NCBI RefSeq assembly: GCF_001676725.1
Contig: NZ_CP016172.1
Location: 4,898,001 to 4,962,000 of the forward strand
Direction of reading: 5' to 3'
Origin: Bordetella flabilis
GTDB taxonomy: Bacteria > Pseudomonadota > Gammaproteobacteria > Burkholderiales > Burkholderiaceae_B
DNA: 64,000 nucleotides
In this document: positions 1-8,444 of the stretch, piece after piece
Layout: the number at the start of each line of letters is the position of its first letter
How positions within the stretch are numbered: position 1 is the stretch's first letter
Notes under the pieces: generated by a model
The model's input: the letters and a program-made list of their open reading frames with translations, nothing else
Databases searched by the model: none
What the model was told of the DNA's origin: nothing
Translations under genes and position numbers: made by a program

Positions 1-1
1 C

Positions 2-343
2 TTTCCCGCCGCGTTGCTGGGAAGGCTGGTCGTGGTGCCCTACCTGCCCTTGGGCGACGCAATGCTGGCCGGCGTGGTGGACCTGCACGTCGCCCGCATT
101 CGGCAGCGCCTGCAGGACAACCATGGCATCGCGCTGACCGTGCGGCCGGAGGCGACGGCATTGGTGGCGGCGCGCTGCACCGAAGTCGAATCGGGCGCGC
201 GCATGGTCGACGCCATTCTCACCAACACGGTGCTGCCCCATATCGGCCGCGCCTTGCTGACCGCATCCACGCAGGATCACCGCATCCGTTCCGTCACGCT
301 GGGCGTGGCAGACGGGGAATTCAGCTACGAGTACGCATCATGA
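2..343 (+). CDS. tssH: Type VI secretion ATPase ClpV/TssH, C-terminal end only
   Basis: This is the last 113 residues of an AAA+ disaggregase; the rest lies before the window. ClpV is the cytoplasmic hexameric ATPase that takes apart contracted TssB/TssC sheaths after firing. The visible part matches the small C-terminal domain that follows the second AAA+ module in ClpB/ClpV proteins: a VVPYLPL strand, a helix with ARIRQRL, then the SGARMVDAILTN stretch typical of this family. The assignment is supported by position, because the stop codon overlaps the start of the next T6SS gene (ATGA). No ATPase motif is visible in this fragment. Confidence 0.85.
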   Translation, partial: FPAALLGRLVVVPYLPLGDAMLAGVVDLHVARIRQRLQDNHGIALTVRPEATALVAARCTEVESGARMVDAILTNTVLPHIGRALLTASTQDHRIRSVTLGVADGEFSYEYAS

Positions 344-711
344 AGCAGTCATTCCTTCCCTTACTGATGGCCGCCGCGGTGCTGGGCGGCTGCGCCTCCG
401 CGCAGGACGAGGCCGCGCGGCAGGCCTTGCAGGGCGTGCGCACCGCCTACGCGGCGGGCGATTACGGCAGCGTCATCCGCACGGTGGCCACGTCGAGCGC
501 GCTGGCCGGCGCGCCGCGCGCCGAACGCGTGGAAGCGCTCAAGCTGCAGTCCTTCAGCTACTGCGTCACCGACCACCTTGCCTTGTGCCAGGACGGCTTC
601 GTCCGCATCCTGCGCATCCAGCCGTCATTCGCGCTGGCGCCCAACGAGGCCGGCCATCCGCAATGGGGCCCGGCGTTCCAGCGCGCCCAGGCGGCCGTCG
701 GGGCAGGCTGA
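340..711 (+). CDS. TssQ-like T6SS-associated lipoprotein
   Basis: A 123-residue protein with a short signal peptide ending in a lipobox (VLGGC, Cys18), so it should be acylated and held in the outer or inner membrane facing the periplasm. The mature part looks like one helical repeat unit (AYAAGDYGSVIRTV, then a helix ending in LKLQSF), like a single TPR-type hairpin. This matches the small TssQ lipoproteins found between clpV and tssJ in some betaproteobacterial T6SS clusters. The start overlaps the clpV stop by four bases, which suggests translational coupling. A direct role in secretion is inferred from position only. Confidence 0.65.
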   Translation: MKQSFLPLLMAAAVLGGCASAQDEAARQALQGVRTAYAAGDYGSVIRTVATSSALAGAPRAERVEALKLQSFSYCVTDHLALCQDGFVRILRIQPSFALAPNEAGHPQWGPAFQRAQAAVGAG

Positions 712-757
712 CATGGCCGGCCTGGTTCGCGACATGACGTCCCGAAGGAGGACCGGT

Positions 758-1327
758 ATGACGACGACCCGGACATCGCGGTCCGGCATGCGCGGCGCCG
801 CCCGCGCCTGCGTGTCCGCATTGCTGCCGTGCCTGCTCGGCGCGACGCTGTTGGGCGGTTGCTCGTCCACGGCCCGGCAGGTTCCCATCCCCTATGCGAT
901 CGCCTTCAGCGCCGACGCGCAGGTCAACCCCGACAGCAGCGGCCGGCCTTCGCCCATCCAGGTCACCATGTACGAACTGAAATCCCCCGGCACCTTCGAG
1001 TCGCGCGATTACTTTTCCCTGCAGGCCGACGCGCAGGCGGCGCTGGGCAAGGACCTGCTGAATACCGACCAGGTCATCCTGAAGCCGGGACAGACGCAGG
1101 TGGTGCAGCGGCCGGGCAACCCGGAGGCGCGCGCCATCGGCATCGTCGCGGGTTATCGCGACCTGGAACACAGCCGCTGGCGCCTGGTCGTGCCGCTGCC
1201 GGAACCGCAGAACACCAACATCTACAAGGTCTGGCAGTTTTCCCCGAATGCGGAGAACGTCCACGTTGCCGTCGGCCGCAGGGGCCTGGCGGAAACGGAC
1301 CGGGACCGCTCGTGGTGGCCCTTCTGA
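758..1327 (+). CDS. tssJ: T6SS outer-membrane lipoprotein TssJ
   Basis: TssJ anchors the TssL-TssM membrane complex of the T6SS to the outer membrane from the periplasmic side. The chosen ATG gives 189 residues with an Arg-rich N-terminus, a hydrophobic stretch and a lipobox LLGGC (Cys35). It follows an AAGGAG ribosome-binding site about eight bases upstream; the reading frame is open further upstream but overlaps tssQ. The mature domain shows the family signature: QVTMYELKSPGTF, then a segment with ADAQAALGKDLL, and a final strand region after IGIVAGYRDLE. The length is typical of TssJ. It is followed by tssK after 57 bases. Confidence 0.9.
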   Translation: MTTTRTSRSGMRGAARACVSALLPCLLGATLLGGCSSTARQVPIPYAIAFSADAQVNPDSSGRPSPIQVTMYELKSPGTFESRDYFSLQADAQAALGKDLLNTDQVILKPGQTQVVQRPGNPEARAIGIVAGYRDLEHSRWRLVVPLPEPQNTNIYKVWQFSPNAENVHVAVGRRGLAETDRDRSWWPF

Positions 1328-1384
1328 GACCCGCACCGGCCCGCCGCCGCCGTACCGCCATGCAATCCACCTGAACAACACGTC

Positions 1385-2719
1385 ATGCCACAGCGCAACA
1401 AAGTCATCTGGTCCGAGGGGATGTTCCTGCGTCCCCAGCATTTCCAGCAGTTCGAACGCTACGTCGAACATGCGATCCAGCAGCGCGCGTCGGCCGCGCA
1501 GGCCTTCTTCTGGGGCTTCGTCCACCTGTCCCTGGACCGCGACGCGCTGGCGCTGGGCAAACTGGCCTTGAGCGAGGCGCGCGGCGTCCTGCCGGACGGC
1601 ACGCCCTTCGAATTCTGGCAGCCGGACGAGGCGCCCCCGGCCCTGGAAGTTCCGGGGCATGCCGCCGGCTCGCGCGTCATGCTGGCGCTGCCGCGCGTGC
1701 GGGCCGGGGCGGGCGACACCGCCTATGAGGACGAAGCGTCGGCGCTGGCGCGCTACCTGGTGCAGGAAACCGAAGTGGAAGACAGCGGCGCGATGGGCCT
1801 GGAGCCGGCCCTACTGCAGGTGGGCCGGCTGCGCCTGCGCCTGATGCTGGAAAGCGAGCTGACCGACGAGTGGCTGGGACTGGGCGTGGCTCGCATCGTG
1901 GAGCGCCGGGCGGACAACCGGGTGGTGCTGGACGACGGCTATATCCCGCCATGGCTGGCCGCGGGCGCGCACCCCGTGCTGAACGGCTATGTGCAGGAGC
2001 TGTATGGCCTGCTCGACGCGCGCAGCGAGGCGCTGGCCCGGCGCCTGTCGCAGCCGGGCCGTGGCGGGGTGGCCGAGGTCTCCGACTTCATGCTGCTGGA
2101 GACCGTGAACCGCTACCTGGGCGCGCTATGGCACGGCCGGCAGATGGCCGGCGTGCATCCCGAGCGCCTGTTCCATGACTGGCTGATGCTGGCCTGTGAC
2201 CTCGCCACCTACACGTCGCCGTCCAGGCGCCCGCAGGCGCTGCCGGACTACGCGCACGACGACCTGCAGGCCACCTTCACGCCGCTGATGGACGAACTGC
2301 GCCGGTCCCTGTCGGCGGTGCTCGAACAGCGCGCGCTGCAGATTCCCCTGCAGGACCGCGGCCAGGGCGTGCGCGTCGCCCAGGTGCCGGACCTGGAGCT
2401 GCTGCGCAACGCCGGCTTCGTGCTGGCCGTGCGCGCCGACATCCCGTCTGACACCGTGCGTACCCGCTTCCCGGCCCAGGTCAAGATCGGTCCCGTGGAA
2501 AAGATCCGCGATCTGGTGCACCTGCAGTTGCCCGGCGTCGCGGTGCGCGCCCTGCCCGTCGCGCCGCGGCAGATTCCCTACAGCGCGGGCCATGTGTATT
2601 TCGAGCTCGACAAGAACGGCGACTTCTGGAAGCAGCTGGAACGCAGCGGCGCGCTGGCCTTGCACCTGGCCGGCGAGTTCCCCGGCCTGACGATGGAGTT
2701 CTGGGCGCTGCGCGACTGA
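1385..2719 (+). CDS. tssK: T6SS baseplate protein TssK
   Basis: TssK is a trimeric baseplate subunit that docks the T6SS baseplate onto the TssL/TssM membrane complex. The 444-residue product has the hallmark N-terminus (KVIWSEGMFLRPQHFQQFERY) and the C-terminal region with a LPGVAVRALPVAPRQIPY-type segment that contacts the membrane complex. The length agrees with the family (about 440-450). No strong ribosome-binding site precedes the ATG, but the start is fixed by the conserved MPQRNKVIW beginning. It lies between tssJ and tssL in the usual order. Confidence 0.95.
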   Translation: MPQRNKVIWSEGMFLRPQHFQQFERYVEHAIQQRASAAQAFFWGFVHLSLDRDALALGKLALSEARGVLPDGTPFEFWQPDEAPPALEVPGHAAGSRVMLALPRVRAGAGDTAYEDEASALARYLVQETEVEDSGAMGLEPALLQVGRLRLRLMLESELTDEWLGLGVARIVERRADNRVVLDDGYIPPWLAAGAHPVLNGYVQELYGLLDARSEALARRLSQPGRGGVAEVSDFMLLETVNRYLGALWHGRQMAGVHPERLFHDWLMLACDLATYTSPSRRPQALPDYAHDDLQATFTPLMDELRRSLSAVLEQRALQIPLQDRGQGVRVAQVPDLELLRNAGFVLAVRADIPSDTVRTRFPAQVKIGPVEKIRDLVHLQLPGVAVRALPVAPRQIPYSAGHVYFELDKNGDFWKQLERSGALALHLAGEFPGLTMEFWALRD

Positions 2720-2740
2720 GCCCGGTAGGAGACGACACCC

Positions 2741-4027
2741 ATGCACGCATCGGACAGCGCCCTGCCCGGCCCCCTGGGCAGCCCGGCGGATACCGGGGCC
2801 CCGGCATCCAGCCGGTTGCGGCCGCACGAGTATGTCATCAGCGGCTCCAATCCCCTGGTCGCCGCGGCCAATCCATTGCTCGACCTGATCCCGCAGATCC
2901 GCGCCACGGCCGGCCACCCCTCGCCGGCCATGCTGCGCGAACACCTGCTGGACGAGATCCGCCAGTTCGAACTGCGCGCGCAGCAGGCCGGCATACCGAA
3001 CGAAACCATCCTTGGCGCGCGCTATTGCCTGTGCACGGCGCTGGACGAAGCGGCGGCGCTGACGCCGTGGGGCGGCAACGGCGTGTGGTCTGCGCACAGC
3101 CTGCTGGTGACCTTCCATAACGAAACCTGGGGCGGCGAGAAGTTCTTCCAACTGCTGAATCGGCTGTCGCAGAACCCGACCCAGCACCTGGACCTGCTGG
3201 AGCTGCTCTATTACTGCCTGCTGCTGGGCTTCGAAGGCCGCTACCGCGTGGTGGACAACGGGCGCTCGCAACTGGAGACCCTGCGCCAGCGCCTGCTGCG
3301 CATCCTGCGCACGGCGCGTGGCGAGTATCCCCGCGAACTGTCGCCCCACTGGCGCGACGCGCCGGCGCAATTGCCGATGCGGCGACTGCCCGTGCCGCTA
3401 TGGGCCTACGGCGCGCTGGCGGCCGTGCTGGCGCTGGCGGTGTTTTCGCTGCTGAGCTGGCGCCTGGGCGGGCAGTCCGACGCCGTCTTCACCGCCGTGA
3501 GCGCGCTGAAGCCGCCCACCGTGCAGATCGCCATGCCCGCGCAGCCGCGTCCCGCGCCGGCGCCGCGGCTGGCGGTATTCCTGGCGCCCGAGATCCGCGA
3601 CCGCCTGGTCACGGTGCGCGATGAAGTGGACCGCAGCGTGGTGGTGCTGCGCGGCGACGGCGCCTTCGAGTCCGGCGCCGCGGAAGTGCGCGGCCCGTAC
3701 ATACCGGTGCTGTCGCGGGTGGCCGACGCGCTGCGCGAAACGCACGGCACCATCCTGGTCCGCGGCTACACCGACGATGTCCCCATGCGCAGCGCCCGTT
3801 ACCCCTCCAACTGGCACCTGTCGCAGGCGCGCGCCGATACGGTGAAGAACATCCTGGAACAGCGGCTGGGCCAGCCCGACCGCGTACGCGCCGAAGGCCG
3901 CGGCGAGGCCGATCCCATGGCGCCCAACGATACGCCGGCCGGGCGGGCGCTGAACCGGCGCGTGGAAATCACCTTGATGGTGCCGCCGGTGCCGCGCGAA
4001 ACCACGCTCGAGGGCGCGCAGCCATGA
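2741..4027 (+). CDS. tssL: T6SS inner-membrane protein TssL with OmpA-like C-terminal domain
   Basis: TssL (DotU/IcmH type) joins TssM in the inner membrane and contacts the baseplate. The 428-residue protein has three parts: a cytoplasmic DotU domain (about residues 20-210), one membrane segment (about 221-243, near WAYGALAAVLALAVF), and a periplasmic OmpA-like peptidoglycan-binding domain (about 300-415) with the motifs RGYTDDVP and NRRVEITL. The peptidoglycan-binding domain is built in, so no separate TagL is needed. A ribosome-binding site TAGGAG precedes the ATG. The stop overlaps the tssM start (ATGA). Confidence 0.95.
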   Translation: MHASDSALPGPLGSPADTGAPASSRLRPHEYVISGSNPLVAAANPLLDLIPQIRATAGHPSPAMLREHLLDEIRQFELRAQQAGIPNETILGARYCLCTALDEAAALTPWGGNGVWSAHSLLVTFHNETWGGEKFFQLLNRLSQNPTQHLDLLELLYYCLLLGFEGRYRVVDNGRSQLETLRQRLLRILRTARGEYPRELSPHWRDAPAQLPMRRLPVPLWAYGALAAVLALAVFSLLSWRLGGQSDAVFTAVSALKPPTVQIAMPAQPRPAPAPRLAVFLAPEIRDRLVTVRDEVDRSVVVLRGDGAFESGAAEVRGPYIPVLSRVADALRETHGTILVRGYTDDVPMRSARYPSNWHLSQARADTVKNILEQRLGQPDRVRAEGRGEADPMAPNDTPAGRALNRRVEITLMVPPVPRETTLEGAQP

Positions 4028-7000
4028 TGTCCAGCTTCTTCTACCGGATGTTCGGTTTCCTCTTCAGCCGTAGCTTGTGGAACTTCCTCGGCGTGGTCGC
4101 GCTGGCCGTGCTGGTCTGGATCATCGGTCCCATCCTGGCGATCGGCACCACGCGTCCGCTGGAAAGCGAAACCGTGCGCCTGATCGTCATCGGCGCCTTG
4201 TTCGGCGTCTGGCTGCTGCGCCTGCTGTGGCGTAAATGGCGCGAAGGACGCCTGAACGCGCAACTGCTGGGGCAGTTGCGACGGCCCGCCCGTCCGCAGG
4301 CCGCGGCGCCGGCGCGCGAAACGGACAAGGACCAGTTGCGCCAGTTGGAGGAACGTTTCGACGAAGCAGTGGAGCTGCTGCGCAAGCGGCGCTTCGCCGA
4401 GGGCGGCGGCCGCTTCGGCCTGCACCGCTATACGCGCCAGTACCTGTACCAGCTGCCGTGGTATGTGATCATCGGCGCGCCGGGCGCGGGCAAGACCACC
4501 GCGCTGGCGAACTCGGGCCTGAACTTTCCGCTGGCCGACCGCTTCGGCAAGGTGGCGCTGCGCGGCGTGGGCGGCACGCGCAATTGCGATTGGTGGTTCA
4601 CCGACGATGCCGTGCTCCTGGACACTGCCGGCCGCTATACCACCCACGAGAGCGATCCCACCGGCGACGAAGATGAATGGAAGGGTTTCCTCGGCCTGCT
4701 GTCCAGGTACCGCGGCCGCCAGCCCATCAACGGCGCCATGCTGACGATCAGCGTGGAGGACCTGCTGGGCGCCTCGGACGCCGAGCGCGTGCAGCACGCG
4801 GCCGTGCTGCGGCGCCGCCTGCAGGAATTGCGCGAGCAACTGGGTATCCAGTTTCCCGTCTATGTACTGATCACCAAGACCGACCTGCTGTCGGGCTTCG
4901 AGGAATACTTCGCTTCGTTCAGCCGGGACGATCTGGCGCAGGTGTGGGGTTTCACCCTGCCCTATGCACGCACCCAGGAACCGGACTTCGACCTGTACGA
5001 AGCCTTCCACGCCGAGTACCGCCTGCTGCAGCGGCGGCTGGACGACGCCTTGCCCGAAGTGCTGGCCGCGGAAACCGACCCGGCCCGGCGCGCCCTTGCC
5101 TATATGCTCCCGCAGCAGTTCGCCGGCTTGCAGGCCATGCTGGGGCATTTCCTGAGCGATGTGTTCGCCTCGTCGAAGTTCGAAGCGCGGCTGCTGCCGC
5201 GCGGCGTCTACTTCACCAGCGGCACGCAAGGCGGGGAGACTTTCGACCAGGTCACCGGGCACCTGAAGCGCTACCTGCGCATCGACGGCGCGGCCGCCCC
5301 GCCGGCCAGCCCGCCCGCCCCGGGCGAGGGCCGCAGCTATTTCCTGAAGAACCTGCTGCAGGACGTGATCTTCCGCGAGGCCGGCCTGGCCGGACGCAAC
5401 CTGCGCTGGGAGCGCCGCTACCGGCAACTGCACTGGGCCGGCTACGGCGCCATCACCGTTGCCTTCCTGGTCCTGGCGACAGGCTGGGTCATCAGCTATC
5501 GCAACAACGCCGGCTATATCGACGAAGTCGCCCGCCGCGTGCCCACCGTGGAAAAGCTGGGCCGCGACATCAAGATCACGCGCGCCGGCGACGTGCTGGG
5601 CCTGATGCCCTTCCTGGACGCGCTGTGGTTCCTGCCGCGCGACGCCCGCTTCGAACTGGACGATCCGCCGCTGCGCTACCGCTTCGGCCTGTACCAGGGC
5701 CGCAAGATGGAATCGGCCGCGCAGGGCATATACCGCGATACCCTGGAACGCACCCTGCTGCCGCAGGTGGCGCGGCGCGTGGAAGGCGCGCTGCGCAAGG
5801 CGTCCGCGGCGGACCTGGAATTCTCGTACGAAGCGCTGCGCGCCTACCTGATGCTGTACGAGGCCGATCACTACGACGCCGAATTCATGCATGCCTGGCT
5901 GCTTTCCGACATGCAGAAGACGCTGCCGGAAGGCTATACGCGGCGCCAGTACGAGCAAATGTCGCTGCACCTGCGCAACCTCGTGCAGGACCGCGTGCTG
6001 GCCTCGCCCTTCCCGCGCGACGACGACCTGGTGCGGGATGCGCGCGACCGCCTGGCGCGCTACACCCTGGCGCAACGGGCCTACAGCCGGTTGCGTCGCA
6101 TGCTGGCCAACACGGACGAAACGCCCGACAGTACGGCCGTCACCCTGGGCGGGCCGCAGGCGACCGCGGTGTTCGTGCGCAAGAGCGGCAAGCCGCTGAC
6201 GCAGGGCATACCGGCGCTGTACAGCTACCGCGGGTACTGGGACGTCTTCAACAAGCGCGTCGAACGGGTGGCCGAACTGCTGCGCAGCGACGATGCCTGG
6301 GTGTTGGATATCGCACCGCCCGGGCTGCTGGACGACACGGCGCGGCGCCAGTTGATCGTCGACATCAAGCGGCTGTACATGAACGACTACGTCGCGCAAT
6401 GGGATGCCTACCTGAACGACCTGCAACTGGCGCCCAGCACCTCGCTGCTGCAGAACATCCAGATGGCGCGCACGCTGTCGGCGCCGGACTCGCCGCTGGC
6501 CCGCCTGGTGCGTGGCGTGGCCCGCGAGACCACGCTGTTGCGCGATACCGGGTCCGACGAACGATCGCTGATGGACCAGGCCCGCGACCGGGTCAGCAGC
6601 ACGCGCGAGGCGCTGGAACAGATGTTCGGCCCCACCGGCCCGGGCGGCGCCATCCGCGGCGACGCCAGCGACGAGAAGCTCGAACGCGTGGTCGACCAGC
6701 ACTTCGAGCCCTACCGGCGCCTGACGCAGCCGGAAGGCGCCGGCGGCGCGCCTCCCATCGCCGCCACCACCGGCCTGATCAACGAGCTCTATACCTACCT
6801 GACCGCCGCCGATGCCGCGCTGCGCAGCGCCAGCCCCACGCCGAGCGCGGACGTGGTGACCAAACTGCGGGCCGAGGCCGGCCGCATGCCCGGTCCCGTG
6901 CGCGGCCTGCTCGATACCTTGTCGGTCAACGCATCCGGGGAGATCAGCGACGTGGCGCGTGAACGCATGGGCGACACCGTCTCCGCCACCATCGGGCTGT

Positions 7001-7659
7001 TCTGCCGGCAGTCCATCGCGGGACGCTACCCTTTCGCCGCGCAGTCGGCGCGCGACGTCGCGCCCAACGACATGGCGCGGCTGTTCGCGCCCAACGGCAT
7101 GATGGACGACTTCTTCCAGAAGCACCTGGTGAACCAGATAGACGTGTCGGGGCCACGCTGGCGTTTCAAGCCCGGCATCGATGGCCAGGCGGGCTCGACA
7201 TCCGGTTACCTGGATGCCTTCCAGAAGGCTGGCGTCATACGCGATGTCTATTTCACGGCCGGCAACCCCATGCCTTCCTACCGCGTCTCGATACGGCCGG
7301 TGGAAATGGACGCCGGCATCACGCAATTCCTGATGGACGTGGACGGCCAGCCCATACGCTACGCGCACGGCCCGCAGGTCGCCACCACGGTGCAGTGGCC
7401 GGGTCCTCGCGGATCCAACCAGGTCAGCATCGAGCTGTCGCCCCAGGTCGGGGCCGCCGGCATGACGACATCCGGCCCATGGGCGCTGAACCGGATGCTG
7501 GACAAAGCCCAGTTACGGCGTGGCGCCTCGCCCGAGACGACGCTCGCCACCTTTGACTTCGGCGGACGCAAGGTCGTGCTGGAAATCACGGCCGGCAGCG
7601 TGAAGAGTCCGTTCCGCCTGGCCGAGATGCAGGGCTATTCATGCCCGGGCCGTACGTAG
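4024..7659 (+). CDS. tssM: T6SS inner-membrane protein TssM (IcmF family)
   Basis: TssM is the large inner-membrane component that spans the periplasm and meets TssJ. The 1211-residue product starts with two membrane segments (about residues 14-35 and 55-72), followed by a cytoplasmic GTPase-like domain with an intact Walker A motif, GAPGAGKTT, at about residues 151-159 and a Walker B-like LLDTAGRY. A third membrane segment lies near residues 475-495 (ITVAFLVLATGWVIS), then the IcmF-related periplasmic region and the C-terminal DUF1215/TssM beta domain. The intact P-loop matters because some TssM proteins lack it. It overlaps tssL by four bases. Confidence 0.95.
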   Translation: MMSSFFYRMFGFLFSRSLWNFLGVVALAVLVWIIGPILAIGTTRPLESETVRLIVIGALFGVWLLRLLWRKWREGRLNAQLLGQLRRPARPQAAAPARETDKDQLRQLEERFDEAVELLRKRRFAEGGGRFGLHRYTRQYLYQLPWYVIIGAPGAGKTTALANSGLNFPLADRFGKVALRGVGGTRNCDWWFTDDAVLLDTAGRYTTHESDPTGDEDEWKGFLGLLSRYRGRQPINGAMLTISVEDLLGASDAERVQHAAVLRRRLQELREQLGIQFPVYVLITKTDLLSGFEEYFASFSRDDLAQVWGFTLPYARTQEPDFDLYEAFHAEYRLLQRRLDDALPEVLAAETDPARRALAYMLPQQFAGLQAMLGHFLSDVFASSKFEARLLPRGVYFTSGTQGGETFDQVTGHLKRYLRIDGAAAPPASPPAPGEGRSYFLKNLLQDVIFREAGLAGRNLRWERRYRQLHWAGYGAITVAFLVLATGWVISYRNNAGYIDEVARRVPTVEKLGRDIKITRAGDVLGLMPFLDALWFLPRDARFELDDPPLRYRFGLYQGRKMESAAQGIYRDTLERTLLPQVARRVEGALRKASAADLEFSYEALRAYLMLYEADHYDAEFMHAWLLSDMQKTLPEGYTRRQYEQMSLHLRNLVQDRVLASPFPRDDDLVRDARDRLARYTLAQRAYSRLRRMLANTDETPDSTAVTLGGPQATAVFVRKSGKPLTQGIPALYSYRGYWDVFNKRVERVAELLRSDDAWVLDIAPPGLLDDTARRQLIVDIKRLYMNDYVAQWDAYLNDLQLAPSTSLLQNIQMARTLSAPDSPLARLVRGVARETTLLRDTGSDERSLMDQARDRVSSTREALEQMFGPTGPGGAIRGDASDEKLERVVDQHFEPYRRLTQPEGAGGAPPIAATTGLINELYTYLTAADAALRSASPTPSADVVTKLRAEAGRMPGPVRGLLDTLSVNASGEISDVARERMGDTVSATIGLFCRQSIAGRYPFAAQSARDVAPNDMARLFAPNGMMDDFFQKHLVNQIDVSGPRWRFKPGIDGQAGSTSGYLDAFQKAGVIRDVYFTAGNPMPSYRVSIRPVEMDAGITQFLMDVDGQPIRYAHGPQVATTVQWPGPRGSNQVSIELSPQVGAAGMTTSGPWALNRMLDKAQLRRGASPETTLATFDFGGRKVVLEITAGSVKSPFRLAEMQGYSCPGRT

Positions 7660-7670
7660 CCGGATAGGGC

Positions 7671-8420
7671 ATGGACAAGCGAACCGATAACCGGTGGACG
7701 CAGGACAGGGGCAACGCGTACCTGAGTGGACGCCTGGGTTGGTACGGCAAGATGCCGGCGTCGGGCGACTTCGTGCACCGGCGCCTGCCGCGCGAATTGA
7801 TCGCGTGGTGGGACCGCTGGCTGCAGCACGGGGTGGCGGGCTTGAAGCAGAGCGCCGACGCCCACGCGGCGCGCGGTTTCGCCGGCGCGCCCATCTGGAA
7901 CTTCGCCATCCCCGCCGGTCCCGGCGCCGGCGTCGCGCAACTGGGCTGCATCGCCCCCAGCCGCGACCGCGTGGGCCGCGGCTATCCGCTTTGCGTCGCC
8001 CTGCCCCTGCAGGCCGGCGAATATCACAGCGGCCTGCTGGAGGGCGGCAGCGAGTATTACCGCGCCATCGGGGTCAATATGCTTGCGGCGGTGCGGCATG
8101 GCTGCACGCCCGAGGTGTTCGACAAGTCCTTGCTCTACGTGCCCCTGCCCGGCCCGGCGCGGGAGGCGGCGCCCTCATCGGGCAACGACATCATGGATAT
8201 CCTGAACGCGGGCGTCGGCGACGCGATCGCTCCGCTGGCCACACGATCGTTGGCGGCGTGGCCGGACCTGCCCTTCTGCTTCAACCCCAGCTCGCATACC
8301 AGCTACTGGTGGACCAACCAGGCCGACGGCGCGGCGCTGCAAACCTATGTGCATGGCGGCGCGCTGAACGCCACGCTGTTTTCCCGGCTTTTCTCTTCGC
8401 TGCCCGCGTGGCGGCCATGA
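7671..8420 (+). CDS. tagF: T6SS-associated protein TagF
   Basis: A 249-residue protein of the TagF/ImpM family. The N-terminal core is recognisable (LGWYGKMPASGDFVHRRLP, then WWDRWLQHG). In Pseudomonas aeruginosa a TagF domain acts as a post-translational repressor that is relieved by a threonine-phosphorylation pathway or by other signals. Here it sits 11 bases after tssM and 24 bases before a degenerate kinase gene, so the pair may form a regulatory module. No PppA phosphatase domain is fused to it, although that fusion is seen in some TagF proteins. Confidence 0.85.
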   Translation: MDKRTDNRWTQDRGNAYLSGRLGWYGKMPASGDFVHRRLPRELIAWWDRWLQHGVAGLKQSADAHAARGFAGAPIWNFAIPAGPGAGVAQLGCIAPSRDRVGRGYPLCVALPLQAGEYHSGLLEGGSEYYRAIGVNMLAAVRHGCTPEVFDKSLLYVPLPGPAREAAPSSGNDIMDILNAGVGDAIAPLATRSLAAWPDLPFCFNPSSHTSYWWTNQADGAALQTYVHGGALNATLFSRLFSSLPAWRP

Positions 8421-8444
8421 CGACGCAAGCTCCAGGAGCCGCAT

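Noticed and set aside
3799..7368. Open frame of 1189 codons on the minus strand opposite tssM
   Set aside because: It mirrors the codon structure of tssM in G+C-rich DNA, has no recognisable domain and is covered by a certain gene.
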